Assembly: GCA_015179045.1 (NCBI GenBank)
Contig: WHUZ01000123.1
Span: forward strand, 62,001-126,000
Origin: Kalaharituber pfeilii
Taxonomy: Eukaryota > Ascomycota > Pezizomycetes > Pezizales > Pezizaceae
Direction: 5' to 3'
Length of the DNA: 64,000 nucleotides
Numbering within the stretch: the first letter of the stretch is position 1; each line of letters starts with the position of its first letter. The notes under the pieces are model-generated. The model did not search any database and was not told where the DNA came from. It saw nothing but the letters and a program-made list of their open reading frames with translations. Positions 36,928 to 47,684 of this stretch are shown here, piece after piece. The position numbers and the translations under genes are program-made.

Positions 36928-38316
36928 TTAAAAGTCCTCGTCAAATGAAAAATCGCCGCCGTTGGGGTTGCTCGCTGGCTTCTCAGCCGCCTCAGGTTTC
37001 TTCTGAGTTCCAGCCATGACTCCAGCTTTCTGGTAATCTGATACCCGCTTCTCGAAGAAGTTGGTCTTGCCGGCTAGCGAGATACTCTCCATGAAGTCAA
37101 AGGGGTTGGCGGTGTTGTAGTGCTTTGGCACGCCGAGCTCAACGAGCAGGCGGTCGGCGACGAACTCGATGTATTGACGCATGAGCTTAGCGTTCATTCC
37201 GAGGAGAGCACATGGGAGCGCCTCTGTGAGGAACTCTTGCTCAATTGCCACAGCATCGGTTATGATGTTGCGAATGATCTGGGCTGATGGACGGTGACGG
37301 AGGTGGCGGAAGAGAAGGCAAGCAAAGTCGGTGTGGAGACCCTCATCGCGAGAGATTAACTCGTTGGAGAAGGTGAGACCAGGCATAAGACCACGCTTCT
37401 TGAGCCAGAAGATGGAAGCGAAAGAGCCAGAGAAGAAGATACCTTCTACTGCAGCAAACGCGACGAGACGCTGAGCGAATGTAGACTTCTTATCCTCGAT
37501 CCATCGCATAGCCCATTCAGCCTTCTTTCGGATGCAAGGAATGGTCTCAATAGCATCAAAGAGGTAGGTTCGCTGCCTTGGATCCTTGATGTAGGTATCA
37601 ATGAGTAGAGAGTAGGTTTCAGAGTGGATGTTCTCCATCATAATCTGAAAGCCGTAGAAGCAGCGAGCCTCAGGAGCCTGAATTTCATTGGAGAAGCGTT
37701 GGACAAGGTTCTCATTGACAATGCCATCAGAGGCAGCGAAGAAGGCAAGAACGTGTGAGATAAAGAACCGCTCATCATCATTGAGACGGTTCTGCCAATC
37801 ATGGAGATCTTTGCCGAGATCAATTTCTTCGGCTGTCCAGAAGGAAGCTTCGGCTTTCTTATACATTTGCCAAATCTGTTTGGCCACGTGTAAGTACGCT
37901 TATTAATTTTCCACGAGGAATGAAACCTACATCGTGATACTTTATGGGGAACAGAACAAAGCGGTTCTTGTTCTCAATGAGGAGAGGCTCATCGGCCTCA
38001 TTCTCTTCCTCAGGTTGTGGTTCTGGAATTGTCATGATAGGCTTCTTGAGGTCTGACAAGTTTTCCTTGCCAGTAGCGGTCTTGATTGCGTTGTAGGAGT
38101 CCATCATGTTCTTCAATGCTATTGACTTCTCTTCGTTGACTGAAAGTTTTAGGTCGGAAAGAGCGGAGGCAGTCTAATTCGCCGGACAGGGTTAGCCCAA
38201 AATGCTAGGAGAGAAAAAAAAGTCTATGACGTTGCCGGCGCAACGGCACGCTCACGGGGGAGCCAAAACACACACACCTTCTTGGAGGGAGTCTCAGGCA
38301 AGTATGCGGCAGACAT
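36928..38316 (-). CDS. RNR2: Ribonucleoside-diphosphate reductase small subunit (class Ia R2)
   Basis: Supplies the tyrosyl radical and diiron centre for reduction of NDPs to dNDPs, in complex with the large subunit. Exons on the minus strand: 38316-38278, 38173-37931 and 37875-36928, all phase 0, giving 409 residues. The first exon encodes only [13 protein letters not shown]. Diiron ligands are present: D144, E175, H178, E238, E272 and H275, in the texts [30 protein letters not shown] and [10 protein letters not shown]. The radical tyrosine is Y182. The C-terminus FSFDEDF is the R1-binding tail. All active-site residues are intact, so this is the catalytic paralog rather than an Rnr4-type one. 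Two ACGCGT boxes at 39243-39258 could reflect MBF-type S-phase control. Confidence 0.95.
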
Positions 38317-39633
38317 TGTGAATCTCAGTGGGGCTGGTAGTCCGAGCAGCTATGGCAGGGAGGATAGATAAAGTAGCCGGAATAAGAAGTGAGTGCTCGG
38401 ATCCGAACGCACGGAAGCACGCAAGTGTGGACGGTGGGGGGAGGCGATGGTCAATTCGAGCAGACGCGCGAGGGGCAGAAGCGTGTGGGGGGGGCAAGGT
38501 ATACACGAGAAGGCACTCGCGTAGAGTGGCTTTTGCAGATGTGAATAGAGAAGGGGCCTTGCTTGCAAGCGTGCGTGTACGTGTTGCAGTTAAGAGAGAT
38601 CTCGGGGTGAGAGCGGGTTTGGGGGCACTGGGCTTAAGTACCTCTGCCCAAGAGCAGTTCGGATCAATTTGGAAGGGGAGAAAGCTGGCCCAGGCTAGCA
38701 TCAGCACGAAACGCGCCCACCCGCGAGGGCCAAAGAACGCAGACCGCAGCGCGCAGCGCGCAGCCCGCTGCCCGCCCGCTGCCCGCCCAGGCGCTGGGCC
38801 TAACCCGCGCTGGGGCAGCGCCTCGCGGCCACACGTGTCCCCCAGCGAGTTGGCCTGGGCCAGCTTAGGGCGTGCTGCTCCTGGGCTGCTGGGCCTGCCC
38901 TCCCGGGGATCGCCCCTTGCAGCGCACCACAGCTGGCTGGCAGAGGCAGCCTGCTAGAGCGGGCCAGGAGGGAACAACGATTGATTGCTCGCAAGAGTCA
39001 GAACGAACGCTAGTCTGGTGGAGCAGACTTTGTAGAGCACAGCGCAACGCATCGGCGAAGAAACCGTCGCAGTGTCAGTGGGGCTGGCCTAACGCGGCCC
39101 CAATTGCGCGAGGGGGCGTGATGGGCACTTCGTGAAATGGACGACAGAACAGTTACAAGCAGTGCTACCCCCTGCAGCCTCGTGCAACGCTGCAAAAGCA
39201 CCATGCCGGGGCGCCAAGAGGGAACGCAACACGGGGCCACCAACGCGTCGATACGCGTCCCTCACGCGATGGCTCACACCCCAACCAGTCGTTAAGCCTG
39301 CAGCAATGTGTGACTGAAGACTTTTATCATAAATCATAATGTCATCCTGGTGCAGCACTCTAGCGCCTATGATATTATACGGTTCCAAGTGGACTAACAG
39401 GAATTTTTAGTCAAGATCGACAAATCGTTGCTTCCTGAGGACAGGCTACGGAATATCACGAAATAAAATTGAACTTCAGGTAACGCATCTAGCCAGCCAG
39501 CTGGCGTCTAGAGGGTAAAAGGACCAAGCTCACGGCAAAGCGTTACTCCACTCCAGCTCTGCCTCCCAACATTAACGCTAGAAGGATGAATGCCGCAATC
39601 CGGCCATCAGGGAAGAGCTTCCTGAACATATGA
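38317..39633. other. Upstream region of the RNR gene; no other gene seen
   Basis: GC-rich around 38700-38950 with a short array of cgcagcg/cagcccgctgcccgc units (38743-38790). Long ORFs on both strands follow composition and are not called. Confidence 0.55.
39243..39258. promoter_or_regulatory. Pair of ACGCGT (MCB-like) boxes
   Basis: ACGCGT at 39243-39248 and again at 39253-39258, followed by cacgcga. They lie about 930 bp upstream of the RNR small-subunit start. MCB boxes bind the MBF cell-cycle factor in yeasts and ribonucleotide reductase genes are classical targets. The six-base word also occurs singly elsewhere here, so only the close pairing is suggestive. Confidence 0.3.
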
Positions 39634-40199
39634 CTAGCGTGGAAGACGTCTAGGTCTTTCTGCGGGTGCCTTTTTCATCAAGTCCTGCAGCCCTAGATCT
39701 TTCCACGCAGTTTCATGTGTTTTTTTGAACAGCTCGTGTGATTCCAAAGGCAGCTTGTAGACTTCAAGTTAGTATCATAGTACTATCAAGCTCGATGTAA
39801 AGGAGATCCAAGGCTGTACCATGCTGGTCGGGAATGACGTCGTCTTCGTCCTCGGGGTTTATGGGTTGGTGGTGCGGAGGAACATAGACATCTATTAAAC
39901 ATTAAGTTAACAGCTGAGATCACAGCATAGAAGGTATCGCATGGTAATCAGACACCATCGTTAGGAATTTTATCGCGACAGAAATCCTGGAAATAATAGC
40001 TGTCAGACCTCAGAACAAGTACGGTAACTGAAATTGGTTATACCTCGAAAAGTTCCGCAGTACGCGGATTATTGAAATGCACATAGGTTCGATTGGAATC
40101 TCGAGACTAAATTCTTGGTTAGTGTTGCGTGTGAATTCTCGGATAAAGAGCTTGAGATACCATTGCAGAGGCGTAAAGTGTGCGATTGATTAATCTCAT
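39634..40199 (-). CDS. Small five-exon gene, unknown protein of 110 residues
   Basis: Not recognised, but the model is coherent. Exons on the minus strand are 40199-40161, 40106-40044, 39986-39956, 39891-39820 and 39761-39634. Each junction has GT and AG; the lengths 39, 63, 31, 72 and 128 sum to 333, and the frame stays open to a single TAG. The protein starts MRLINRTLYASAM (basic and short, possibly a mitochondrial presequence). It contains HFNNPRTAELFEDFCRDKI, then an acidic stretch (PEDEDDVIPDQH), and ends with a Lys/Arg-rich tail after HETAWKDLGLQDLMKKAP. No exon is long enough to stand out as an ORF. It lies upstream of and divergent to RPS29. A mitochondrial protein is a guess. Confidence 0.6.
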
Positions 40200-40620
40200 C
40201 CGCAGTTTGTTGATGTTAAGTCGCGAACCCCTGCACGTTCTGGGACTAAATTGCCATCACGTGAACTCTAGATGCTACCACATCATTATTGAAAGATGAC
40301 TAAACCTGAGATAAGGGCTGCCGTAATGCAGCCCTAAATACAAAAGTCACGGCCACACAAATGCCAACTGCACTGGGTAGCGTGCACTAGCAACAGATGA
40401 GGCTAGTACCGTATCGATTAATGTCCCTTCCCAACCTCATCAGTAACACCCAGACACCTATTACCAACCGCAAACCACTGCACCTCCGAACGACGAGACT
40501 TACCGACAGCATTGTATGTCTATACCTTTCCATCCGGGATACTTTCAGCGACCTAATCGCCAGCTTACTGACTGCCGAAGTAGAGATCTAACGAGCAATT
40601 AAAACTTCAAATTATCAATC
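40200..40620. promoter_or_regulatory. Divergent promoter region upstream of RPS29
   Basis: 421 bp between the start codons of the small minus-strand gene and RPS29. A C/T-rich segment (40430-40560) precedes the RPS29 ATG, as is usual for ribosomal protein genes. No specific box recognised. Confidence 0.5.
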
Positions 40621-40933
40621 ATGGCTCACGACACCGTTTGGTATTCTCGCCCTCGCACCTTCGGCAAGGGCAGCCGAGGCTGGTGAGCAGCCCTTTTAGA
40701 AATTTCAGACTTGTGCGTGGAATGGGAGCTGATTTGGGATGGGTCGTGATATAGCCGTGTCTGCACCCACAAGGCTGGTCTTATCCGCAAGTATGGATTG
40801 AACATCTGCAGACAGTGCTTCAGGGAGAAGTCTGCCGACATTGGATTCGTCAAGGTATGTTGGATGCTTCTTCGGCGTTTCTTGAGGAGAGAAGAAACAA
40901 GCATAGAGCTGACATACTATATAGATGCGATAA
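40621..40933 (+). CDS. RPS29: 40S ribosomal protein S29 (uS14)
   Basis: Zinc-ribbon protein of the small ribosomal subunit head. Exons 40621-40682, 40755-40854 and 40925-40933 give 56 residues, the usual family length. It starts [20 protein letters not shown]. The zinc cysteines are in CRVC and ICRQC (C-x2-C ... C-x2-C). The text [20 protein letters not shown] is diagnostic. The last exon encodes only Met-Arg and the stop, completing the usual FVKxR end. Long 3' DNA follows. No doubt about identity; only the choice of the 9-nt final coding piece is a manual splice inference. Confidence 0.95.
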
Positions 40934-41757
40934 ATTAAACATACGCTATCGTATCTTACAGTTTCCTTGTCCTATTTGCTTCCGTTCGATTTCTCGTTAA
41001 ATATCCTCGCCTTCATACACACCTCATTGACCTCTTGACCTCTTGATGACCTCTACCATACTGTTACCGCCTTATCCTCGGTTACTCTTGCTGGACTCGA
41101 TTGAGTCGAGAGTCTTCTGTTTCATCCACGTGCTGGACCAACTCAACACTACCAAAGCGCATGATGGAGGCAGAAAGTTAGATAGATTTATTGAAGCAAT
41201 TGGACACGGGAGCTAAAGAGGGAAAGATCGATACAGTTCGGAGATCACGGAAAGCTCTACAAGACAAAGCAAAAGTAACTGGACAAAAGATCAGAGCTCA
41301 TTTATTGGCGGTTGGCTTCCTTTTTTCGTTGATCGTTGGACGTCGATCTTCGGTCTGTATCATTCTTTTCATATTGTTCCTACATCCGATCATGGATAGG
41401 TGTATAGTTTCCCGGGCTGTGCTTTTCCTTTGTTTTTAATATTCCTTTATTTTTTCCCTTGTGCGTTTGGCTTCATGGAATAAATAGGCTCTTCTTTCTG
41501 GTTCTCAATTTACGGAGTGTAAAGGACTTGACTTTGGTGGAATCAAAATGTGTCGGAATCAGAAGATGAAATTCTGCACACCCTGCCCGAATGCGGAAGG
41601 ATGTTTATGCAGCAAGCTTATAAGTCGCAGTGACTGATTTTGTATTTGATACACTCCTGCTGATCTAGTTGCCGAACCTTTAATCTCCAGCCGGAACCAC
41701 ACCGGAATCTGCTACCCCCCTAACCATTTCATTCACGCCGGGCCCACATGTACCTCC
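40934..41757. other. Intergenic between convergent genes
   Basis: 3' region of RPS29 and of the acidic unknown gene. The ORF at 41191-41439 has no support from splice sites or family and is not called. Confidence 0.55.
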
Positions 41758-42799
41758 TCATAGCACTTTACCATCTGCCTGCATCTCCTCTGGAGTCTCC
41801 CCAAAAGCCCACGGCTCCTCTAGCATTGCATGTTTGTTCCCCCGTTCCAGCATCGACGAGTACCATGCTCTCACCTTTGAATCATCCCACTGCTCCGCCT
41901 CCCGTAACATACATTCGTATGCCCAGTCGTAATCATCCATGATTTCTCCCAACAATAGCTCATAGATTGAGACTAATGCCTTAATTAATCGCTCTTCGAA
42001 AGCGAGCATGTCTAGAGTAGATTCATGGCTGTCGAGGGCGGTATAGAAGTCCTGCCAGATGAGTGCTTGAGGACGGGGCACGGGCTGACAGCTGGGGGGG
42101 AGAAGATGGTGAGTGGGGATTCGGATCCAGAGGTCGTAAGCATCAGGGCCGAAATTGTGTAGGATGAAAAGGGAATTCTCAGTGCGAGGGTCCCAGGTTT
42201 CGGCGATAGCGATGAGCGAATGGAGATCGTCGAGGTTATATTGCTCGGATGGAGGGGGTGAGACGTAGGGAAAGTCGGTGGGTTCTGTGAGTGGAACTCC
42301 TCCACCTTCCTCCACCCCCTCCACCCCCTCCACCCCCTCCTCCTCCTCCTCTTCCGTTCGCACACCACTTTCTAGGACTGTGGGACGCGGGTTGGGATAT
42401 AGAGCTGAAGGTCTATGATGCTCTGTTTCAGTCTCTGATGTCGAGAACATCGGAGACGTCTTTAAAAGCACCCACTGATCCTCTTCCATACTTAACTTCA
42501 CCACACCATCCTCACTGACAACTTCCCACTTCTCACTGTCCTCACTGTCACTCCCATCCTCATATTTATCTTTAGTCATACTTGCGCATCCACCTTCCCG
42601 CGCCCGCTCCGCGCCGATAGCCTCTTTCCCACTTTTCTCTGCAAATACCCATTCAGAATCAGAATATTCGTGATTGGGGAGGGAGTTGTAGGCTGCTGTG
42701 ATTTTTTTTTTTAGAACCTTGGAGGAAGGGACCGTCAGGCGGAAGGGAAGAACGGGAAGATTTAATTGAGGAGGAAGAGAATGGTGGTTTGGTAGTCAT
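41758..42799 (-). CDS. Acidic hypothetical protein with an apparent frameshift in an A11 run
   Basis: Not recognised. The uninterrupted part (from the ATG at 42579) gives 273 residues. It is acidic with Glu/Val/Gly repeats (EEEEEEGVEGVEGVEE, about 42350-42300), a WEVVSEDG segment, and a helical C-terminal half with aromatic residues (LIWQDFYTALDSHESTLDML, EIMDDYDWAYECMLREAEQW). An ATG at 42799 opens a frame beginning MTTKPPFSSSSIKSSRSS that runs to an 11-A tract at 42702-42712. Just past it, the frame that leads into the main ORF is open and protein-like (ITAAYNSLPNHEYSDSEWVF). One A fewer would join the two into 346 residues. The tract is therefore either a sequencing error, a real mutation, or the gene starts at 42579. 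No enzyme motif seen. Confidence 0.6.
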
Positions 42800-45030
42800 T
42801 GAGAAAAGTGTTTGAGATGGTTTGAAGGAAAGTTGATGGTAGTATCGTTGGATGTCGAATTTTCATATGTTGCCGGCTCAACCCGTGGATATCGCCACGT
42901 AGAGAAATAGACGTCTGCGATAGTTAGCCTAGTAGCGACGTAGCGAGCGTGGTTGAAGTGGGAAACATGTCCAGTCATTCTGTTTACTTGAAGATCATGC
43001 ACCTGCACAGGTATGTATGCTGGCCATATGCAGTCTGGACGCAAGACTAATAGGGTACATGGAACGTCTTGCTTTATCTGGGCTGGCATGCAGTTGTCAA
43101 GGAAGGTTTGTTTAGTTGTCACATTCATGCTCATTGGTGGGGAACAGGGTGGAGGAACAGGGAGGCAAGCGTCGACGCGTCACACACTGGGGGATAAGTT
43201 GCTTCGTATTCTCGCGTAAAGTGCTGATCCAACGCGTTATCTACATAATCCATGTTATTTTACTTCTTTTCCGCGTTCTTTGAGTCATAAGATTTTGCGA
43301 TATCTTAACTTTAGCCGTCATTGCGGCAGCGCACGTAGAGAAGTATGATATATGGGGGGTTGGGAGCTACGTTAGTGCTTGTGTGGAGGTGGGATACATA
43401 CTTAGTAGTCAACCAACGAGGCTATCATAGGGTAGGAGTACGTTATGTACGTATGATTATCCCCACGGGTAGCATCAGTGCATCAGGCCGAGCCTCGGCT
43501 GCCCCGCCGACATAGCTCTTCAAGGGGTCCCGCGGTCATCATGATCTTAAGTTAAGTCCACCCGCTTCGAGCCGTTTCCCAATCGCAATCGGATTCTCTC
43601 GATGTCACCGGCGCCCAGAATCTCGGGGCCTCCAGGATTTCCTTCACAAAATATCTCTCGTTAGAAACCGACGCCACCTCAGCCCAGGGAAGAACGACGC
43701 CGGTCCCACCCTATCCTCCACCTTCTCCCACTTATCCAACTCTAGCATGATATGACGGGGGAGGGAGAGACAGAGGAGCAATCAGACTCACTGATGGTGT
43801 GGTTGATGAGAGTTTCTTCAGTGATCCCAATATGCAATGTGAACTGCTGTGTCTCGGCCGATTTCGAATTGCGAGTTTCGTAGGGCGTTCGTCCCTATTT
43901 CCGCTTCACAGCTGCCCCACCTTCAACTCAGATCTTAGCGTCCGCCCACAGCACCTAACCAATGTGCTTCATAAGTCTCTGGAAATGGCGGCATTGAACT
44001 TGACATCAGCGTCGAAGGGGGTCTCCCACTTCCAAGGAGCGCTGCGGGCTTGACGTTGTGAAATCTGTGTGTGTCCCGGTTTCGTCGCATGTCATACGTG
44101 CCGCGTGTATGGGTATGTGAGGATGCGCCAAGCCATTCCGTCCGCCCGGAAGCGTCACTAGCTGCTGATAGTAGAGGTTGCTGTTCTTGGCACTACTAGC
44201 GCTCGGAAGCGTGCGGCCTCACGGGGGAGCGTCTCCCCGGACGGGACGCGAAGGGCGCTGCTCCGCGCAGGCCTCAAGAGTTACACATTGCTCCTCCTCA
44301 TCGTCATCACCATGAGCGAAGAAGGTGCTCGACATGCTTATCTTCTTCGCAGCATACGTGTAAAAAAGAGCAATCGTTGCCTAACTCTCCCACCAAATTT
44401 GCCCGGCTGCTGACTGCAGCCCGAGGCGTCGCCATGGGACCATTGATGGCATTCGCAGCCAATTGCAGTTGCACGATACAAGATGTATGCCAGAACATGA
44501 TCGACGCTCGCGCATTCTTCATTCTGCCATTCTCCCTCTCTCCCTTGCATGCCTCCAATGAAACACAACAGTTTTAATCTCCGGGTTTGCTTCTCTGCGG
44601 CGTCCGCTCGCTCCGGTCCCACACACACATGTTTCCTTGCCGGCCCTTTCTGCAGCGAAGGCCTGCCCCTTCAAAAATGTAGCTTCCGACCCTCACGGGC
44701 CTTGCGTGCTGGACACACGCACCCATTCCCTATTCGCACCCGAGTACAACTGTCACCCCATCTTCCTCTTTGGCCCCAGGATATTATAATCTTGCTCTGC
44801 TTGCTGCCCGTCCCTTATTAATACAATAAGATATAGCAGCCGCGCTTGCTTGCCATCACGCTTACACCATCGCCAAACTCAAAGCACTGCTTCTCCCCTC
44901 AGCTTATACCCCCAATTCACTTCCCTTCCCTTATCTCATCTAGCTCACCTAGCTACGAACTGACCTGAAGGCAAAAGGAAAAAGTCCGTTACAAGCTCAA
45001 ATAAGTCTCTTTTCTGCCACCCCTTGCGCA
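42800..45030. other. Intergenic; at most a weak minus-strand gene
   Basis: No recognised family. 44880-45030 is the C/T-rich leader of the Sec14-like gene. Candidate exons at 43644-43894 are listed separately. Confidence 0.5.
43644..43894 (-). CDS. Possible two terminal exons of an unrecognised small gene
   Basis: Minus-strand segment 43894-43792 follows an AATAG acceptor-like site and reads GRTPYETRNSKSAETQQF..., ending at a GTGAGT donor. Segment 43741-43644 follows a GCTAG acceptor and continues in frame with KLDKWEKVEDRVG to a TGA. The two phases match (103 nt = 34 codons + 1; 98 nt = 2 + 32 codons). I could not find a first exon with matching phase, and another frame across 43894-43792 is also open, so this is a weak call. 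Confidence 0.25.
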
Positions 45031-46101
45031 ATGTCCGCCGCAGAGCCCGTGGCAGCAGCTCCCCAAGCTTCCCCAGACTCCACCGCCGCCCTCAGCGAGA
45101 AGACGCAACCCGCCTCAAACGGCCCAATCACAGCTTATATTCCTCCACCGCACCCCCGTGAGGCCTCCTCCGGCAAGAAACTTACTCCCTTTGCCGTTCC
45201 CGCCCCAGGATGCACTCCCGCTCCCCCGACAGCCCTCAATTCGGAGCAAGAATCCAAATACAACTCCCTTCTCACCGCTGTATCCTCTCCTGAACTCGGC
45301 CTCCCTTCCCCTCTCACAGCCTCCGAACGTATGTGGCTGACCCGCGAATGCCTCCTCCGGTACCTCCGAGCCACAAAATGGGACCTTGCAGCTGCCAAAG
45401 CCCGCGTTCTCAGCTCCCTCCTCTGGCGCCGCGAATACGGTACCGAGTCCCTGACTGCTGAACACATCTCTCCAGAAAACGAAACCGGCAAGCAATGGCT
45501 CCTCGGCTACGACCTTCAAGGCCGCCCTTGCCTCTCCCTCAACCCCGCAAGACAAAATACTGAACCGAGCCCGCGCCAAATTCAACACCTTGTCTACATG
45601 CTCGAGCGTGCAATCGACCTCATGCCCCCAGGGCAGGAGACTCTCGCACTAAAAATCGACTATGCATCCGCCGCATCCTCCAAGATCCCCTCCCTCGCCA
45701 CCGGCAAGCAGGCCCTCAACATCCTTCAAAACCATTATCCTGAGCGCCTCGGCAGAGCCATCAACCTGTCCCTTCCGTGGTACGTCTGGACGTTTTACAA
45801 ACTCATTGGACCGTTTATCGACCCTCTAACCCGCGAGAAGCTGGTCTTTCCCGGGAAGAGCGTGAAGGATGAAATTACGAGCTTTGTGCCCAAAGCGCAG
45901 TTGGAGAAGAGCGCAGGTGGAGATTGTGATTTTGAGTATATCCATGAGGTGTATTGGCCGGTGTTCGTGGAGCTGTGTGAGAAGCGGAGGGAGGAGTATA
46001 GGAAGAGATGGGAGGCCTTAGGATGTAAGATTGGGGAGAGCGAGCTGCTATTGAAAGGGGGAAGTGTAGAAGTGGATTTAGAGCAGGGGAACAAGGAGTA
46101 A
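45031..46101 (+). CDS. Sec14-like CRAL-TRIO lipid-transfer protein
   Basis: Predicted phosphatidylinositol or sterol/lipid transfer protein, cytosolic or membrane-peripheral. Single exon, 356 residues, start at the first ATG after a C/T-rich leader. The N-terminal 70 residues are Ala/Pro/Ser-rich and disordered. The CRAL-TRIO N-terminal helical part lies at about 95-140, with MWLTRECLLRYLRATKWDL and then WRREY. The lipid-binding domain lies at about 150-300, including LQGRPCLSLNPAR, QIQHLVYMLERAIDLM, LNILQNHYPERLGRAINLSL and the PWYVWTFYKLIGPFIDPLTR helix. The gating-helix region KLVFPGKSVKDEI follows. It resembles the Pdr16/Sfh group more than canonical Sec14 because of the long N-terminal extension; the ligand cannot be told from sequence. 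The 3' end of the ORF is purine-rich. Confidence 0.88.
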   Translation: MSAAEPVAAAPQASPDSTAALSEKTQPASNGPITAYIPPPHPREASSGKKLTPFAVPAPGCTPAPPTALNSEQESKYNSLLTAVSSPELGLPSPLTASERMWLTRECLLRYLRATKWDLAAAKARVLSSLLWRREYGTESLTAEHISPENETGKQWLLGYDLQGRPCLSLNPARQNTEPSPRQIQHLVYMLERAIDLMPPGQETLALKIDYASAASSKIPSLATGKQALNILQNHYPERLGRAINLSLPWYVWTFYKLIGPFIDPLTREKLVFPGKSVKDEITSFVPKAQLEKSAGGDCDFEYIHEVYWPVFVELCEKRREEYRKRWEALGCKIGESELLLKGGSVEVDLEQGNKE

Positions 46102-46982
46102 GGCAGGATGTGGTGCTGCTAGACAGTTTGCGACGAGATTGGTGGGGAATAGATGAATCCAGGTGCATTTTATTATAGACTGAGCCTTTTGCATCCTTTC
46201 ATGTGGTGCGGCTTTCTATCGGAGGAAACGGGTGAGGTGACGGTGTAGGTGAAGGGGCCTCGTAGTATACGATTACTCCGTTACAGTCACCCTCGAAGTT
46301 AGACTTTTTTTTGTTTTTGCTCGCCATAAAATGAATACGATATCTTAGTGCTGGTGAATATATATACAAAATATATATGTTTTTTTTTGGGAGATTCCTT
46401 TTCTTTTATTCTAGCAGTGGAGGGAGGGAGGAAGGGGAGAACCCGAGGCACGGAAGGTGAATACCGAATCCAGCGCCCGTGAATGCTCGGTCATTAACGA
46501 CACCGATTTGTTTGATTTGGGAAGCTGTGTTAAGTATATAAAATAGTAAGAGAGATATAAATTACATAGTTATAGAAGTGTGCCTGCTTAGGTTTGTGGA
46601 AATAGTGCTGGTGGGTCCAAGTTAACCCAGAACCTTTACATCATTTATATCAATGTTACCCTGAGCAACCTTTTCAGGTACTGAATCTATCACGGTATTT
46701 CGGTATTCCCCCCCTTCTGACCCCGCCATTCCTTAATTTTCTTCCATTTTAGATAAAAAGAAAGTAATAAACTTAACCTTAACCTTCTTTTTTACCTCAT
46801 TCTTCCATCTCTCGTCGCTGAAGTAGGTAAGTACCAACTCTCGAATAAATAAAACAAAACAAAATTAAAAGGAGATTAATTTTATAATTATTTTAACTAT
46901 GTCTTATGTTGTGTGCGTATATATATATATATAATATTAGTATACTTGTAAGTTCAAACATACGTGACTGTTTTTAGTATTT

Positions 46983-47684
46983 TTGGGGGCACTTAGTTTG
47001 TGGTTCTATAGTTCCAGATTCCATAGGGGACGGGGGTGGGGATCTACAGAAGGACAGGAAGGCCGGAACGTTCGTTGGTCGGTTTTCTTTACTAATCACC
47101 GCGGTGTAGTATTGACTTCGAAGTTTGAAGCTTCGCTCAATCAGCACCACCGGGTCAACCGTAAGCGCAAATGGAATCAGTCAGGTACGGGAACGAAGTT
47201 CGAGTTCAGTAAATCAACGGATGGAATTAACGTATTCCGAGTGCCCCATTCCCGTGAGGGATATCACTGGTCAAGTTCTCGGAGAACGGGCTTGAACCGC
47301 AGCAGTGGCTTTGAGCGGAAGCCCCATAGGGCAGGCGGCTTTAATGTCACCAATAAGCCGAAACTCGGAGTTTGGGAGAGTGACGGTGTCCACGAGCATC
47401 ACCACATTACGGTTTATGTTGAGACTCGTCAACACTTCCGCAATCCCCTATGGAAGGGAAGGTATGTGTATCATCTTCATATCGATAAGGTCAGGGCACC
47501 TCAGGCTTCTTATCCCCTTCCCCCGCTTGCACGCAAGCACCCGAGGTTTCCTATTATGGAACCGCAGAACCAGGACACAATCTACGGCACTCTTCGTTGT
47601 GTTATATGGCACTCTACCGAGCTTTACTATGGCCCGTTCTCAAGACTTCACCGGGTAACGGTGGTGCTGTGGGACTGCACTTAG
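46983..47684 (+). other. 233-codon open frame without an ATG start, unrecognised
   Basis: Open from a TTG at 46983 to the TAG at 47682-47684; the first in-frame ATG is near the 3' end. Basic, rich in His, Arg and Trp; no domain recognised. GC content is clearly higher than in the AT-rich flanks. It could be an inserted or decayed fragment. Low confidence as a gene. Confidence 0.25.

Noticed and set aside
38743..38790. Repeated cgcagcgcg/ctgcccgc units as possible binding-site array
   Set aside because: Short, irregular, and explained by local GC-rich simple sequence.
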